Assembly (NCBI GenBank): GCA_017311315.1
Contig: CM029644.1
Span: forward strand, 33,251,606 to 33,315,605
Direction of reading: 5' to 3'
DNA: 64,000 nt
Source: Dendrocalamus latiflorus
Lineage: Eukaryota; Streptophyta; Magnoliopsida; Poales; Poaceae
Part shown: positions 1 through 12,500 of the stretch, piece after piece
How positions within the stretch are numbered: position 1 is the first letter of the stretch
Layout of the letters: each line of letters starts with the position of its first letter
The notes under the pieces: model-generated
Databases searched by the model: none
The model's input: the letters and a program-made list of their open reading frames with translations, nothing else
What the model was told of the DNA's origin: nothing
Program-made: the position numbers and the translations under genes

Positions 1-628
1 ACGTTATTCCCATAATCCTAGTCAATTAATGTTATTTAGTTAGTCATGATTAATGTAGTTTGTATTACGAAGTAAGTAGGTCATGATTAATGTAGCTTGT
101 GTACGTACTGTACCCATAATTTATTATTGAATGAAAAATATGTAATTAAGTAGTATTAATTACTGTAGTGGCAATTAGTTAGGAGTAAGTAATGAGTTAG
201 TGCTAAGGACGACGGTAATGAATGGTTCGTCATTTTTTCGGATGAGTAATCAAATTATCGGTAAGTAGTGAAGTATTCGTATGTAGTTACACGCATGCAT
301 GTAATCATTGACTTGTAGTATGTTGCTGTCATTATCAATCTTCGCACTTATATTTCGTATGTCCCATTTATTACAAGGTACTCTCAAAATTAATATTGCA
401 TAGCTAATTATTTGGAGAAGGCAGTGTGTAAGTCATTAAGGATGCGGCAGTGCTGATTACTTCTCCCGAAAGACAAGTAATTTTTTATAGCATGCTTTCG
501 ACATTATTCCCGTAGTCATAGTCATAATTATTATTATTTAGTTAGTCATAATTAATATAGTTTGTATTATAAAATAAGTTTTACTGTCATTATTAATCTT
601 CACACTAATATTCCGTCTGTCCTATGTA
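1..628. repeat. AT-rich flank with diverged direct repeats
   Basis: No coding signal is visible. The first ~80 bases recur in diverged form at about 501-580 (shared words include TTAGTTAGTCAT and TAGTTTGTATTA), and 318-365 recurs at about 583-628 (shared GTCATTAT-AATCTTC-CACT). The arrangement suggests an internal duplication in the 5' flank of the adjacent PMD-type element. Confidence 0.5.
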
Positions 629-3236
629 TTGGTAGGTATGGTTTTAACGAAGCTTCTAGAACACTCGTTTGATGAGAAACATCGTTGCCACGCATGGATG
701 ACGGGTGACGCAGCTGGCCCTTCGCCGTTCAAGCTACGGTGGGCTGGGGGGTCCGATCCGTGGGTGCTGGACAAGCGATACGTCTCAACCTTGTGGGCCA
801 CGGGCTTATTGCCCTTTGCGAGGTTTGTCTCCACCATGCACGAGTTCACCATCGATGGTAGCCTGCTCGCGGCACTGGTGGACAGGTGAAGGCCTGAGAT
901 GCACACATTCCACTATTGTTGGGGTGAGATGATGGTCACTCTGAAGGACGTCGCATTATTGACCGGTCTCCCTCTCAGGGGTGACGCACTTGTTCCAACC
1001 GCTGCACCAACCGATTGGAATGAGAGGCTGATGGACCGATTCGGCCGGCCTATCCCGAAGGGTGCTCGTGGCTTCCCCCACACGTGGCTTAACAATTTCA
1101 GTGTGCCCCCACGTTGCACCGCTGGAGGTCGTCAGGATGCACCTCATCGCGTTTTTTATCCAGCTCTTTGGTTGGAGTATGTTTCCAGCCACACAACGAT
1201 ATTTGCAATGTTGAATTCATCAGCATTTCCGAGTTTTTGATGGACGCAGAGTTTGGGGCGATGCATCGATACAGCTGGGGATCAGTGGTTCTGTGCACCA
1301 CATAACGGGGGGTTATGTGAAGCTTGCCAGCGCGCCACTGCTGGTACCTCTAATCTGGCTATTTGCTACGTGCTCCTGCAGTTGTGGAGCTGGGAGCACT
1401 TCCCTATTGGGTGTTTAACCATCGTGACGCTAGTGCACCCATTCGGCGAGTTTGTTGACCTGATAGACGGGCCTACTGTGGGCATCCGGTGGACTGCTGC
1501 TCGTCTGTGGTAGGCGAAATGCAAACCGTCAAGGTGCTACTTATTGTGGCACAACGAGTTCGAGTCGTTGCACGACAGCGACGTCATATGGATTATGGAG
1601 TCCATGGACGGTACATTTTGTGCATCGTGTATCGTCGTATGGGCTATCCCTGTATTGCCTAGAGGACGCAGAGTTATGGGTGACGATACACCATCTGGTG
1701 TTCTCGCATATGGTAGAGGCTTACGCACCACAACACGTGATGCGACAGTTCAGTTTGCACCAAGCTGTGCCCCCTCTAGACGGTAAGTTCCTACCACAAG
1801 CCGTACACCGATGAGTCAAATTCCATCCGACTAATGTGTATATTTTATATGTCTTGCTATGTAACGTCGATGATTCTGGAAATGCAGGCAATCAAGGGCT
1901 GGTCGGCATGGTACGGATTGGCGGCCAATGCAACAACAGTGGACGACAGCATGGCCGGATAGGGCGCACCTCGATGACGTCATGGAGCAGCGTCCGTATG
2001 ACGAGTACCTGGCGTGGTACGTACCCCGGTCATGTAGTAGACTCATCATTCCTCCACCAGATCGCCCTAAGCAGATCACGCATGAGGAACGTCTGCAACA
2101 CTCGATCGATCCCCACAGCGCTTCGCGGCGGCAGGATAGCGTAAGACAGTTCAAATATCTTATCATTTCATTCAAGAAATTCATACTGCTCGTTACTGAA
2201 CCTGTTTCGTATGTCACTTCAGTTGGAGCAGGCGCAGCGCATCGCAAGCACGTCGGAGGCTGCCATCAATAGCATGGAGACACCACCAGCCCTGCAGAAG
2301 ACTATGAAGTTCAACCTAAAGTAGGCAAAAAAAATAGTGCACAACTTAAACTGCGCCTGTTCCACAAATCACAGTGTGCACATGAGCCACCCAGTGGGGG
2401 CACTATGCTCACCCACCAGGTCACCGCGACTAGTGAGTCCGGCCGGCCATCGCAATCTATTGAGTCTGCATGGCATCGTAGTACTAGCCGTTGATCATCC
2501 GTGCACCATACTGATGAGGAGGTAACTTACGTACAAACCTACATTTTGTTTTCCTATTACGCCTTGCATTCCACTAACATCATGGCGTTCTCCCACAGTA
2601 GATCTGTCGTCGAGATGCATCCCTTTTGCCGTCCGCACCACCTGCACAGACTACTACTCCCTATTGTTCATCTTCGCTGCACATTCGGGAGGTTTGAGAT
2701 TTGCATTGTAAATCTGAAATATTTATTGTGACTAATATTGTTTCATCTTGTAGCCTCCAATTCAACATGGGGGTAACAACGAGTCCACCAATGACGATAC
2801 GGACCTCCAAGATACTTCCAGAGAGCAGTACACGGCACCAGGGTTTGCAGCGTACGCAGGGCAGAGCTCAGCATTCACAGCATACCCAGGGTTTGGACAC
2901 TTCAGTGGGTAGAGCTCCTTCGGCTTCGCTGTCACGTCGTACGGTCAAGGCGAGGGCTCCTTCGCACCACGAGAGGGATTTCTAGAGTCCTTCGTGCATG
3001 ACATTATTGCGGGCGGCTTGCACTTCAGCATGTCTCAGCTAGACGACTTTGACCCTTATCGGACCCAACCTACTTTACCGCAGCCTACTGGACCACCGCC
3101 AGCCACTAAGCAGACAGAACGGTCTCTATACCTCCTCCGACCTGAGACACAACATCCGGACCGACTGATGTACCCAACGGGACATGCTCGTACGCGACGG
3201 AAGACAAGACCACGTACGGAGAAGCAGACGCGGTGA
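629..3236 (+). pseudogene. Plant mobile domain (PMD) protein, decayed copy 1
   Basis: This is a transposon-associated plant mobile domain gene of the type carried by Mutator-like elements (the domain also occurs in MAIL-type host proteins). Translated pieces follow the family order: an N-terminal block at 629-1080 with HCHAWMTGD-like, TFHYCWGEM and VTLKDVALLTGLPL segments; GWSMFPATQRY near 1170; YSWGSVVLCTT near 1270; LLQLWSWEHFPIG near 1380; HMVEAYAPQHVMRQF near 1710; RPYDEYLAWY near 1990; and a basic C-terminal tail ending near 3236 (PDRLMYPTGHARTRRK). The frame is broken by a TGA at 887-889 where copy 2 has a Trp codon, by shifts near 1100-1250, and by further stops such as a TAG near 2910. 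Some gaps may be introns (about 1790-1890, 2150-2220). It is probably a dead relic; a truly intact intron-rich gene is unlikely given the in-frame stops. Confidence 0.8.
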
Positions 3237-4092
3237 GAAGATAGTAGTGGCTCAGATGGGTGAGCTATATCGCATCTAGTGTGATGCATTTTTTTGTACT
3301 ATTAAAAGTTTAATTGTACAAGATTTGTAATGCATAAAATTGTAAAAAAATCGTGAAATATTGTAAATTCATGATTACATTAACCCGAATAAATGTGGCA
3401 AATTCAGATCACAGAAATTCGCAATTGCTATATGTAAAATCTCGTAAAAATATCGAAATTGTATGAATTTTTTAGCAATATTCGTAACGGATAAAATTGC
3501 CCAAAAATTACACTGCAAGGTACGTTTTTGCCCACCAGACAATAAAAGTGATATTTTTGTAAATACGGTCGATATACCAGACGACAGGCTTGCCTGCCGT
3601 CCCCCCACCGGGCGGTAGGCGCCTGCCGCCGGTGGCCTCACCACGTGTCGCCTCGTTAGCGCCGCCATCTGTCCACCAGACGATAAAAGTGATATTTTTA
3701 CAAATACGATTGATATATTATTATTTTTATAAATACGATATGTAACAGTGATATTTTTACGATATGTAAAAATTGATATTTTTGCAAATACGGATGGTAG
3801 GCGCTTGGCTCTAGTGGCCTCGCCATGTGTCGTCTCGTTAGTGCCGTCGTCTACCCACCAGACGGTAAAAATGATATTTTTATAAATATGATCGATATTA
3901 TGTTAGTTTTATAAATACGGTGTGTAATGGTGCTGAATCTACTTTTGGCCCGTGCTGAGCGGGTGGTACGACTACGAATAGACGGACGCGGCGTCGTCCT
4001 CGTCGGTTCAGTTCTTACGAGAGAGAAAGCAGGAGAGGAGAGAAGGAAAAGTTTGGTCGGGCTCGGATCCAAACGGGCAAAGGAATGAATTG
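3237..4092. repeat. Intergenic AT-rich DNA with ~185-bp tandem duplication
   Basis: No gene is visible. A block made of CACCAGACGATAAAAGTGAT-like sequence plus ATTTTT-AAATACG occurs at about 3533, 3673 and 3856, and a GC-rich block (GGTAGGCGC...GTCTCGTTAG) occurs at 3612-3665 and 3795-3848. This is a diverged tandem duplication ending about 200 bases before the pectate lyase start; the last part (3940-4092) presumably contains that gene's leader. Confidence 0.55.
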
Positions 4093-5497
4093 ATGGGCGC
4101 CTCCTGCTGGTGGCGCCTCTGGTGCTGGATCTCCGCCTCTCCCCGTCGTCCTCCTCCTGACTACCTCCCCCCCTGCGCCCAAACCCTCATGGATCAGACG
4201 GAGATGGAGACGGAGGCCCAACCTCCTCCGCCGCAGCCCGCCGTCGGAGGGAGAGCAGCCCCCACCATGACGCCCTACCACGACGCCGACTGCACCCTCC
4301 GCGCGCTGGCCGGCCGCGCCGAGGGCTTCGGCCGCCACGCCATGGGGGGACTCCACGGGCCACTCTACTACGTCACCTCCCTGCAAGGTCTAGTACTGGA
4401 TTCTTTCTTTCTGGGAGAATTTGGAATGAAGCAAGCAAGTAATGTAGGGATTTGCATGCAGACGACGGTTGCGGGACTCTCCGCGAGGCGTGCCGCATCA
4501 AGGAGCCGCTCTGGATCGTCTTCGAGGTCTCCGGCACCATCCACCTCCACTCCTACCTCCGGGTCTCCTCCTACAAGACCATCGACGGCCGCGGCCAGCG
4601 GGTCAAGCTCACCGGCAAGGGCCTCCAGCTCAAGGACTGCCACCACGTCATCGTCTGCAACCTCGAGTTCGAGGGCGGCCGCGGCCACGACGTCGACGGC
4701 ATCCAGATCAAGCCCAACTCCACCCACATCTGGATCGACCGGTGCAGCCTTGCCGACTACGACGACGGCCTCATCGATATCACGCGCGGCAGCACCGACA
4801 TCACCGTCTCCAGGTGCCGCTTTGCCAGGCACGACAAGACGATGCTGATTGGAGCAGACCCCGCGCACACCGGCGACAGATGCATCAGGGTCACCATCCA
4901 CCATTGCTTCTTCGACGGCACCCGCCAGAGGCATCCACGCCTGCGCTTTGGGAAAGCCCACCTCTACAACAATTACACCACCAACTGGGGCATATATGCT
5001 GTCTGCGCCAGCGTCGAAGCACAGGTAAATTGCCTGCCCAGCCGCAGTTGAAATCTTGAATCGAATGAGAATGCAGTAAGATCAAACCGATTGCCTACTG
5101 TCTTCCAGATTGTGTCGCAGTGCAACATATACGAAGCAGGACAAAAGAAGACAGTTTTCAAGTACATGCCAGAGAAGGTAACCAGCTTGCTTGTTCATCA
5201 GAAATTCAGAATGACTGATTTGATTATCCGTCTCCGACAAGCACAACTGAATGAATGGTGCAGGCTGCTGACAGGGAAGATGTAGTGGCTGGATGGATCA
5301 GGTCGGAAGGCGACGCATTTCTCAAGGGCGCGCAGCCATGTTTGATCGATGGTCCGGGCGTAGAGGGTGTCTTCAAGCCGGAGGATTACTACCAGAATTG
5401 GACCATGGAAGCAGCGTCGCCGGCTCTCAAGGACCTTCTCCAGGTCTGCACCGGCTGGCAGCCTGTGCCCAGGCCCCCGGACCCGGATTATTGCTAG
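4093..5497 (+). CDS. Pectate lyase-like protein (PL1 fold)
   Basis: Predicted exons are 4093-4387, 4462-5024, 5109-5177 and 5264-5497; phases agree and give about 386 residues. Pectate lyases cleave de-esterified homogalacturonan by calcium-dependent beta-elimination in the cell wall. Residues about 99-286 form the parallel beta-helix core: TLREACR near 104, WIDRCSLADYDDGLIDIT near 189-206 (the acidic calcium-binding region), and RHPRLRFG near 255-262, matching the family's catalytic arginine motif. The C-terminal part (GWIRSEGDAFLKGAQ, ending in PPDPDYC) is typical of plant 'probable pectate lyase 4' proteins. No convincing signal peptide is seen, so secretion is uncertain; related proteins often start at a Met near MTPYHDADCTLRALAGR, and ATGs at 4189 or 4267 are alternative starts. 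All splice sites are GT-AG. Expression cannot be judged from sequence. Confidence 0.92.
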
Positions 5498-6561
5498 CTT
5501 AGCGCAAGCACCGCCTTTCCTAACCATCCAAGCTGAAGCCCAAGTCTGAGGCCTGAATAATAATAATAATGTCTGATGATGCACCCTACTTGGGAATTCA
5601 GCTTTTACACTTGAAGAAACTCCTCCTCTAGCATTGTGTTCATCTTCTTCTTTTTTTTGTTTTGAAAATAGCATTGTGTGTATCTGAACTTCTTAGCGTG
5701 TGGTATCCATTTTCAGACATCATAATATGTACTCCAAAATCAGGGATCCTTGAGAATTCTTACAAGAAGCATTTGTGTGATGTCCATTTTCAGACATCAT
5801 AATATGCAATTGGTGATTCGTAATGCTTGCAAATGGTCGTCGATATATACAAGAGCAGTCTTCAAAATTGATCCAAATGGTATTAGCCCAAATCAAACCA
5901 AAACACACACAGAACCAAAAGAAGCCACACCGACGAGCAACCACGGTGGGGAGTCGAACCCACGACCTTCTGATCCCAAGTCAGGCGCGCAAATCCGCTG
6001 CGCTATGCAAAAAAAAACGACCTTCGCTGTCGATTAGGAACTAAACTGAACAAAAAACGACTTCCTTAGGGGCATCAACACCATGTACAGTACATTACCA
6101 TCCCACATTTACCAATGTATTTTTTTCACAAGGGGAAAAAAACTACTGCCATTTATAAGTAATTACATTCTTCACCATTAATTATCGTCACTGTGGATGG
6201 ATTATTACACTTACAGCGGCCACTGCCTGGGCGGGCCTAAAAAAGCACTCACTTGTACCAGTAAATTATACTACTCACTAGTAAGCCGCAGGATTTCGTT
6301 TTGCTTCCCCTAAAAATTTCTTAAAAGGAAGAGACATGAATCAAGAGTATCTGATCCGACACTGGCATTACTCCTCGTAAGATCAATAATTCAACACGCA
6401 AAGCCATCTGTGCAAGTCTTCATTGCTGTTCAAAAAAAAACATAGTCAGTATGTAGGCATGCAGTCCACTAATCAGCGTCACCTTCAAATATATGATATT
6501 TCCAGTAGCTAGCTACATGTCGCTCCTTCCTACCCAAAAAGCAAAGCTTGGACAGATTCGG
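5498..6561. other. Intergenic region between convergent genes
   Basis: This is the 3' flank shared by the pectate lyase (+) and the TRM gene (-). It is mostly AT-rich, contains TCCATTTTCAGACATCATAA twice (near 5706 and 5779) and a tRNA-like relic, and shows no coding signal. The last ~160 bases probably contain the 3' UTR of the TRM gene. Confidence 0.6.
5937..6008 (-). pseudogene. tRNA-like relic (Pro-TGG-like anticodon loop) or SINE head
   Basis: On the minus strand a tRNA-like sequence is visible: D-arm GCGC...GCGC, anticodon arm CCTGA-CTTGGGA-TCAGA (anticodon TGG) and a T-arm with GGTTCGACTCC (internal B box). The T-loop has one extra base, and the 5' acceptor half (next to a T-run) does not pair with the 3' half CGTGGTT, so a functional tRNA is unlikely. 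A tRNA-derived SINE with retained A and B boxes is the main alternative. Confidence 0.5.
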
Positions 6562-9500
6562 TCACAACAGCAAGTCAGCTATAACTCCTTCCAGGAGATC
6601 CTCATTGAGCATACTCCCGACCTCTTCCGCAATCTCATCAGTGACATCTTCACAATCCAACCACCCTACACCCATCAAATTTTCCTCCTGGAAGCATTCT
6701 GTTTCTCGCCGTTGCCGGCACACTCTTTCCCACACCTCCTCCACAAGCCCCTCCTTGTCCCATTTCAACTGACACTTGTTCACCAACCCCTGGCTGCCAC
6801 AGTGTGCCAAACAAGTAATTATATCCACAAGGGCATCATTTGTCAGATCAAAAAGGAGCCTCCTCTCAGGCTGCGGCCACAGAATGAGCTTGCTGTACTT
6901 CTTTTCAAGAATATCATACACATGACTGCCCACAGAAAATTCCGACAAATAGCATGCATCGAGCAGACGATCCTGCTCAGCACTCCGAATACCTAGACAG
7001 GTGAGCATGTCAGCCACATAAGAAAAACCCCTTTCATCTTCATCCCAAAAGGTACAGGATGCCAGCCCAATTTCAGCAAGTGGCTCGCAACTTGCAGCAC
7101 TTTCATCATCACTCAATACAACAAGCTCAGTTTCATCTGCATCATCTGTGGCCTCCATCTTGAGGAGACGAAGTTGCATCCTGAGCTCTGTAGCAGCCAA
7201 AGTAAATCGAAGTTAGCAATCAGAATAGTGCCAGGCAAATGAATTGGCAATTGAGAACTTGGTCCTCTTGCCTTGAAGATCTGCACTTATTTTCTCAAAA
7301 CCTCCTGAACAGCCGTCTTCTGCATCCAAGGAGGATTCCAGAACAGACACTGGACTTGGCTGATCATCTTCCTTGGAACTCACGTGGGATACTAATTCTG
7401 TCAGAGGATTGGATGGGTCTTGATTGTCCTCACATTGATCGTGCCCATTCACCTCAGACTGAATGCAGCAGAACTGTCAGCTTATAAATCATTGTTAAAA
7501 AAGAATAATAATAGTGTGCTAGATTTAGTAATCCGTAGACCAATCAGGTACCTCCAGACCACCAAAAAAAGGTAGGGGAGAATATGATACGATAAATTGT
7601 ACCTCATAAATTCATATATATGCAATGAATAATTTAACCATGCTAAGCAGAAACTTAACTAGCAAAAATTTAGCATACCTGAGTTGCAGAGTCACTGAGA
7701 CCAGGGGCAACAAGATGATCATCTACTGCCGAGGTCGGCTCTTGGTCCATTACCTCATTCTCTGCAGCAGAAGCCTGAGCCTCATCTAGCCTTTCTGGAA
7801 CTGCAGAACCAGTATCCAAATAGTACTCTGAACCTAATTTATGGTTAGAATTTGCAGGATGTACAAGTCTACCTTCAGCTTCAGATAACTCTGGGACAGA
7901 AACATTGTAAGTTGGTTCTTCAAAATTCACATGCATCTCACGTTCAGTCACCACTCTTTCTGCTTCATCCAGAGATGGCACGTCAATTTCGTTGCAGTGG
8001 TACGTTGAGCTTCTGATCACTGATCTCCTTGGTCTGCTGTAATGTACACCTTCAGAATTATAAGGTCCTACTCTGACGATGTCTTTGAGCATAGAAAACT
8101 CACTGTGCGTACAACTTCCTTTTCTGCTGCTCAACTTCAGACTCCCTTGGTTGATGGATGAAGAAGAAATAGACTTCAACCTTGTTAAATTACACACATT
8201 CTCATCTTTCCAACCATCATTGCTGCTGACACCAAGAGGATAACCACACGACCCGGGCATCCCATCCCTATGCAACTCTTCCTTTGCGCATTTCTTGCAA
8301 GCTGCTGACCCTGAAGTAAATTTTGATGCCTCTTTGTCAGAGAGAGCAAGCATGTCCCCCAGTGTGCTGAATGAATTAGCATCTTGTGATGGATGTTGAT
8401 ATTGATGGGTCATCTTCCATCTGTCAGAAAGGCGTCTCCTTGCTTCCTTCCTGGTTGATATCTTAGTTGAATATGTTGGTGAAGAACCAGAGCAAGGAAC
8501 ATTGAGTACCTGCTTGCCACTTACGCCTCCCTTGACAGCTCTCCTCATTTGTGTAGTAACCTCTCGAGCAATTTCTCTGGACCCTTTTCCTCTATGGCCT
8601 AACACATCAGAATCTCCTGTGGACATCTGCGGCATGGATTCTTCTGCAGATGGCCTTTGAATACCATCATGTAGGCATGCTTTGGTCCTTTTGTAACTTG
8701 AGTGGAACATTTCATGAGTTAGTGGAAATGCTCCTTCCATGTTCTGAGTTATCTCAAGGCATGGTTTCAAAACAACAATGCGAGTGGGAGAAATGCATTT
8801 GTCGATGCTCTCCCTGTAGCTTGTCCTAGACAATTTTGGCCTGAAAGAACCAGTGTCATCTTTGGGCGGTTGACTAGAAAAGTTAATGTAAGGCTTCCTT
8901 GGAGAATGCTTCCCTTCTTTTGGTGTGTGGAAACACCTTTCATTATCTTCTTCTGGCAGATAGACAGCATCTGCATCGATAAACTTATTTCTTCTGGATG
9001 GTTTTAATACTCTGATGCGGTTTACACCAGAAGATGGAGAACAACTGAGATCGGACAGATCACTCTTGGCAACATTGCTGGATTCTTGAAGAAATTCCAA
9101 CAGAAGATCTTTATTTGATACCAACACCTCAAGCGCATTATTGAACTCTTCCGATCTCTGAAAAGATTCATCAGTAGAAAGACGTTTTGCATCCATAAAT
9201 TTCTGCCGTACGAAGTTAAGGTCAGCACTGTAAACCTTGTCAAGTCCAGAACAAATGTTACTGTTTCTAGTTTTTGGGCTTCGATTCTTTGTTCTTGCGG
9301 TCTCCATAACTTCAAAAAAATCTTTGAATTCTGGAATCTCATCAGTACTTCTCCTACGCGGAACATCTCCAGAGAAGGCATATTTATCACTACAACTCCC
9401 TGGTAACATGTTCTGTGAATGGTTCCCACTAGATGTACTTTGGCTATGGACTGCAAACGAAGGCATTGTGTCAAGGCCCATAAGCCTTCCTACAACACCA

Positions 9501-12500
9501 GGTGATATATGCCTAGCGATGACATCTCTGGACACTTCATCGCCTATTAGCACTTTCATTGGACTGTGACCAGCTCTTTTGGGTGTACAAAGCGTGTTCC
9601 CGTCAAACTGAGAAAACAATAAATAAGTACATCTGAATTTGTTAGTTTGCTCTTGAAATGATATAGCACATTCAACCGCAAAGTAACAAAGTAGGGCATA
9701 GCTTCAGTAGCAAAAGATAAACAGCGGATGTGAAGCATTTGATCAGAATCTACACAGTACAAAAATTAAATTGGTTCCCTGATGCACATCGTGCAAACAA
9801 AAAATTGAATACAAGAGCTTTTGACATGCTTAAACTAGTTACTACTAAGTACTAACTAGTTCCGAATATACCTTAAGCTGTGCAAAATGTTTCAATTAAG
9901 TGCTATGATTTTTTTGAAGCATTGGAACTTTGTATAACTGCATCATGCTGGAAGGTTTAAAGGTAAAAGTACATCACTCACCAAAGAATCAGAAAGTATC
10001 CCAGGTTCACCTCCTTGTTTTCTCAAGGATCCAATCCCTGAATCAAAGATAAAGATACAGATAAATAAACTCCACAGGAAGTTCAGAGTGGCAAAAAGAA
10101 CAATACACAGATTAAGCGGGGGGAGGCACTTCACACATTCACCATGAGAGGTAACATGAAAGGAAAGGGAGAGCCATGTCCAATTAACCAGCCAAGCAGT
10201 TGATAGATATCAGTGCTAAGCTTATTAAGCTATGTGTGTGGGAAGAATGGGAGATATTTGTTGGTGGCCTCGTGCAAGCACTGTACCAACAAACAAATAA
10301 ACACCTGGTAGTTTCTTATCACGCTTAACACCCTTTTCTTACCACAAACAAATAAACACCTGTAAGTTCGTGCATAAACAGATGTTGCACCCGGGATCTA
10401 CCAGTTAATGGAAAATAAACCACTGTGTGGCAGTAAAAACTTGCCCAGAATGACTGATAAGAACCAGGTAATCAGACCAACCAATGTATGAAGATTAGGC
10501 TTGTTCAAAACAAGAACCGAACGTCTCATCCCATTCCTACCTAGCATGTAAAGATGAGCCGTTTTCTGTAATAACTAACTGGAAGAGGTTACTGTAGCTG
10601 GCCTTTTTAGCCATGGAGCATGTAAAGATGAGAAGTAAACTTTAGAACTCATCGTTGATCGCTGCAGGATAAGGACTTTGAGGTATCATATGAGAAGGTC
10701 CACGAATTTTTGTGATGAACCATTGTCAACGTGTGTTAAGATGAAATTTAAATTTGTGAAAGATTTGTATTTTCAGTCTGCTAGTTTCAGTCCCTGGCGA
10801 TCAGACTGGCTCTGCTGAGCGGTCTGACCGCCCGTGCGTAGCGGTCTAACCGATCGTGCACAACAGTCTGACCGATTATATCTAATTTGAGAGTTCTAAA
10901 ATTTAGGAATTTGATCGTGGTTTGGGTCATTTGGTCTTAGATCAGTGTATTCATATTGTATGAAGCATATTTAAGTTAATGTGGGTTAAATTATGAAGAA
11001 ATTGTGTCAAAAAAAATGATTTTTTAGCCTTTAGATGTGTAGGGAAATTTGGAGCCAACTATAGTTAATTGCGAGGACCGGAACTACGCTCATGGAGTAG
11101 CCGAGGTCCAGAATGGTTAAGGATACTGGATGAGATGGTTGAGCTTAAATATAGCATAAGGAAAGTAAGAAATGTTGAAGGGAAGGTTCGAGCTACGGGT
11201 TGCACTAAGTAATTTGTTCGGTCTAAGTGAGATGTGGTCCTTTGGGAACTAGAGCAGGAGAAACTTACTGACGCGTGGCAAGCTATTGGTACACCTACAT
11301 GTGGCAAACATGACAATTGCTTATAAGAGGAGAAGACAGGTGAAGGCAAGGATATTTTGGTAGTTGGCCAAATGCCGAAAACTTCATTGGACCAAAACTG
11401 CGGCGCTTGAGAAAACAGTTTAGATCAAGGAGATGCTGAAAAGATCAAGTGGATCAAAGGCTAAAAACTTAGCGGGTCCGAGCTCATGTGTTTTGAAAAG
11501 CTAGTGGATAGTATTCATTAGGGCTAGATGTGGACTGGTTGTCTCATCTACTTAATGGCTTGGAGGTGGAAGCTTGTAAGCCAACCGCCCCAACAATTTC
11601 ATTCTTGAGTTCTAGGGTTAGGGTTTGAGAGAGAAGAGTGAGTGTTGTTGTGTGCTCTCTTGTCCTTCTTATAGAGTGGTCGTAAAACATTCATTCTCAA
11701 GTAGTAATATAATCAAGTTTGTTCATCTCTCATAAAGAGTTTTGGTTGATTTGCTCTTATTCTTACTAGTTTTTTGCCTCTTCTCTCTCCTTCCTGAACT
11801 TACTGCGTGTCAAGAACGTGTAAGTGATGGAGATGACTCATGTAGATCAGATCCCATCTATCTAGGCACTGTGGTTTGCAATATTTCGAAGTTGCTCCAT
11901 TCTTTATTGATTTGGAGCATTTCTTGACAAATCTTGATATGAGGATTTGGCTTCAATTCCTTGGGTGGTCTTACTTGCTGTGACATGTGAGAGCTCATCT
12001 AGAGTTATCTTGGCTGTTCTTAACCCACGAGCAAGTTGGTTCTCAAGTTTTTGAGATTTACCCTATTTGGTGTAATCTTGTATGTTTTAAGAAAAGGTTG
12101 GAACTTTTGACAAGATCTACCTGATCTTTGGATGTAATATATTCTTAAGACCCTAAGTAAGGTGTGTACAAAGTTTGACTTTATTTGATTATGGATTTTG
12201 AAGTTTGCACGAAAAGCGGTTTTGACACAGACTAATTTTCTGTTTTGAAAACAAGGGAGCGATCAGACTGCTCTTAGGCCTAGTCAAACCAGCCGCTGGT
12301 CAAACCGTCGGTGTGTGGCCAGCAGACCTCTCCTCAAGGGGCGGTCAAACCAATTAGATGCTAAATTTGTGGATCTTTGCTGTTTTATGTTGTTGTTTAG
12401 ATTTAGGCTATTAAATCTGATCTTCGTAGCTCTTTAGCTACTGGAGTGAAAGATTTCTAAATGATTGTGAGAAGATTTTGAGAAGGCATCATACACCCCC

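Noticed and set aside
4368..4961. 197-codon minus-strand frame opposite pectate lyase
   Set aside because: Shadow of a GC-rich exon whose plus-strand frame has clear pectate lyase motifs.
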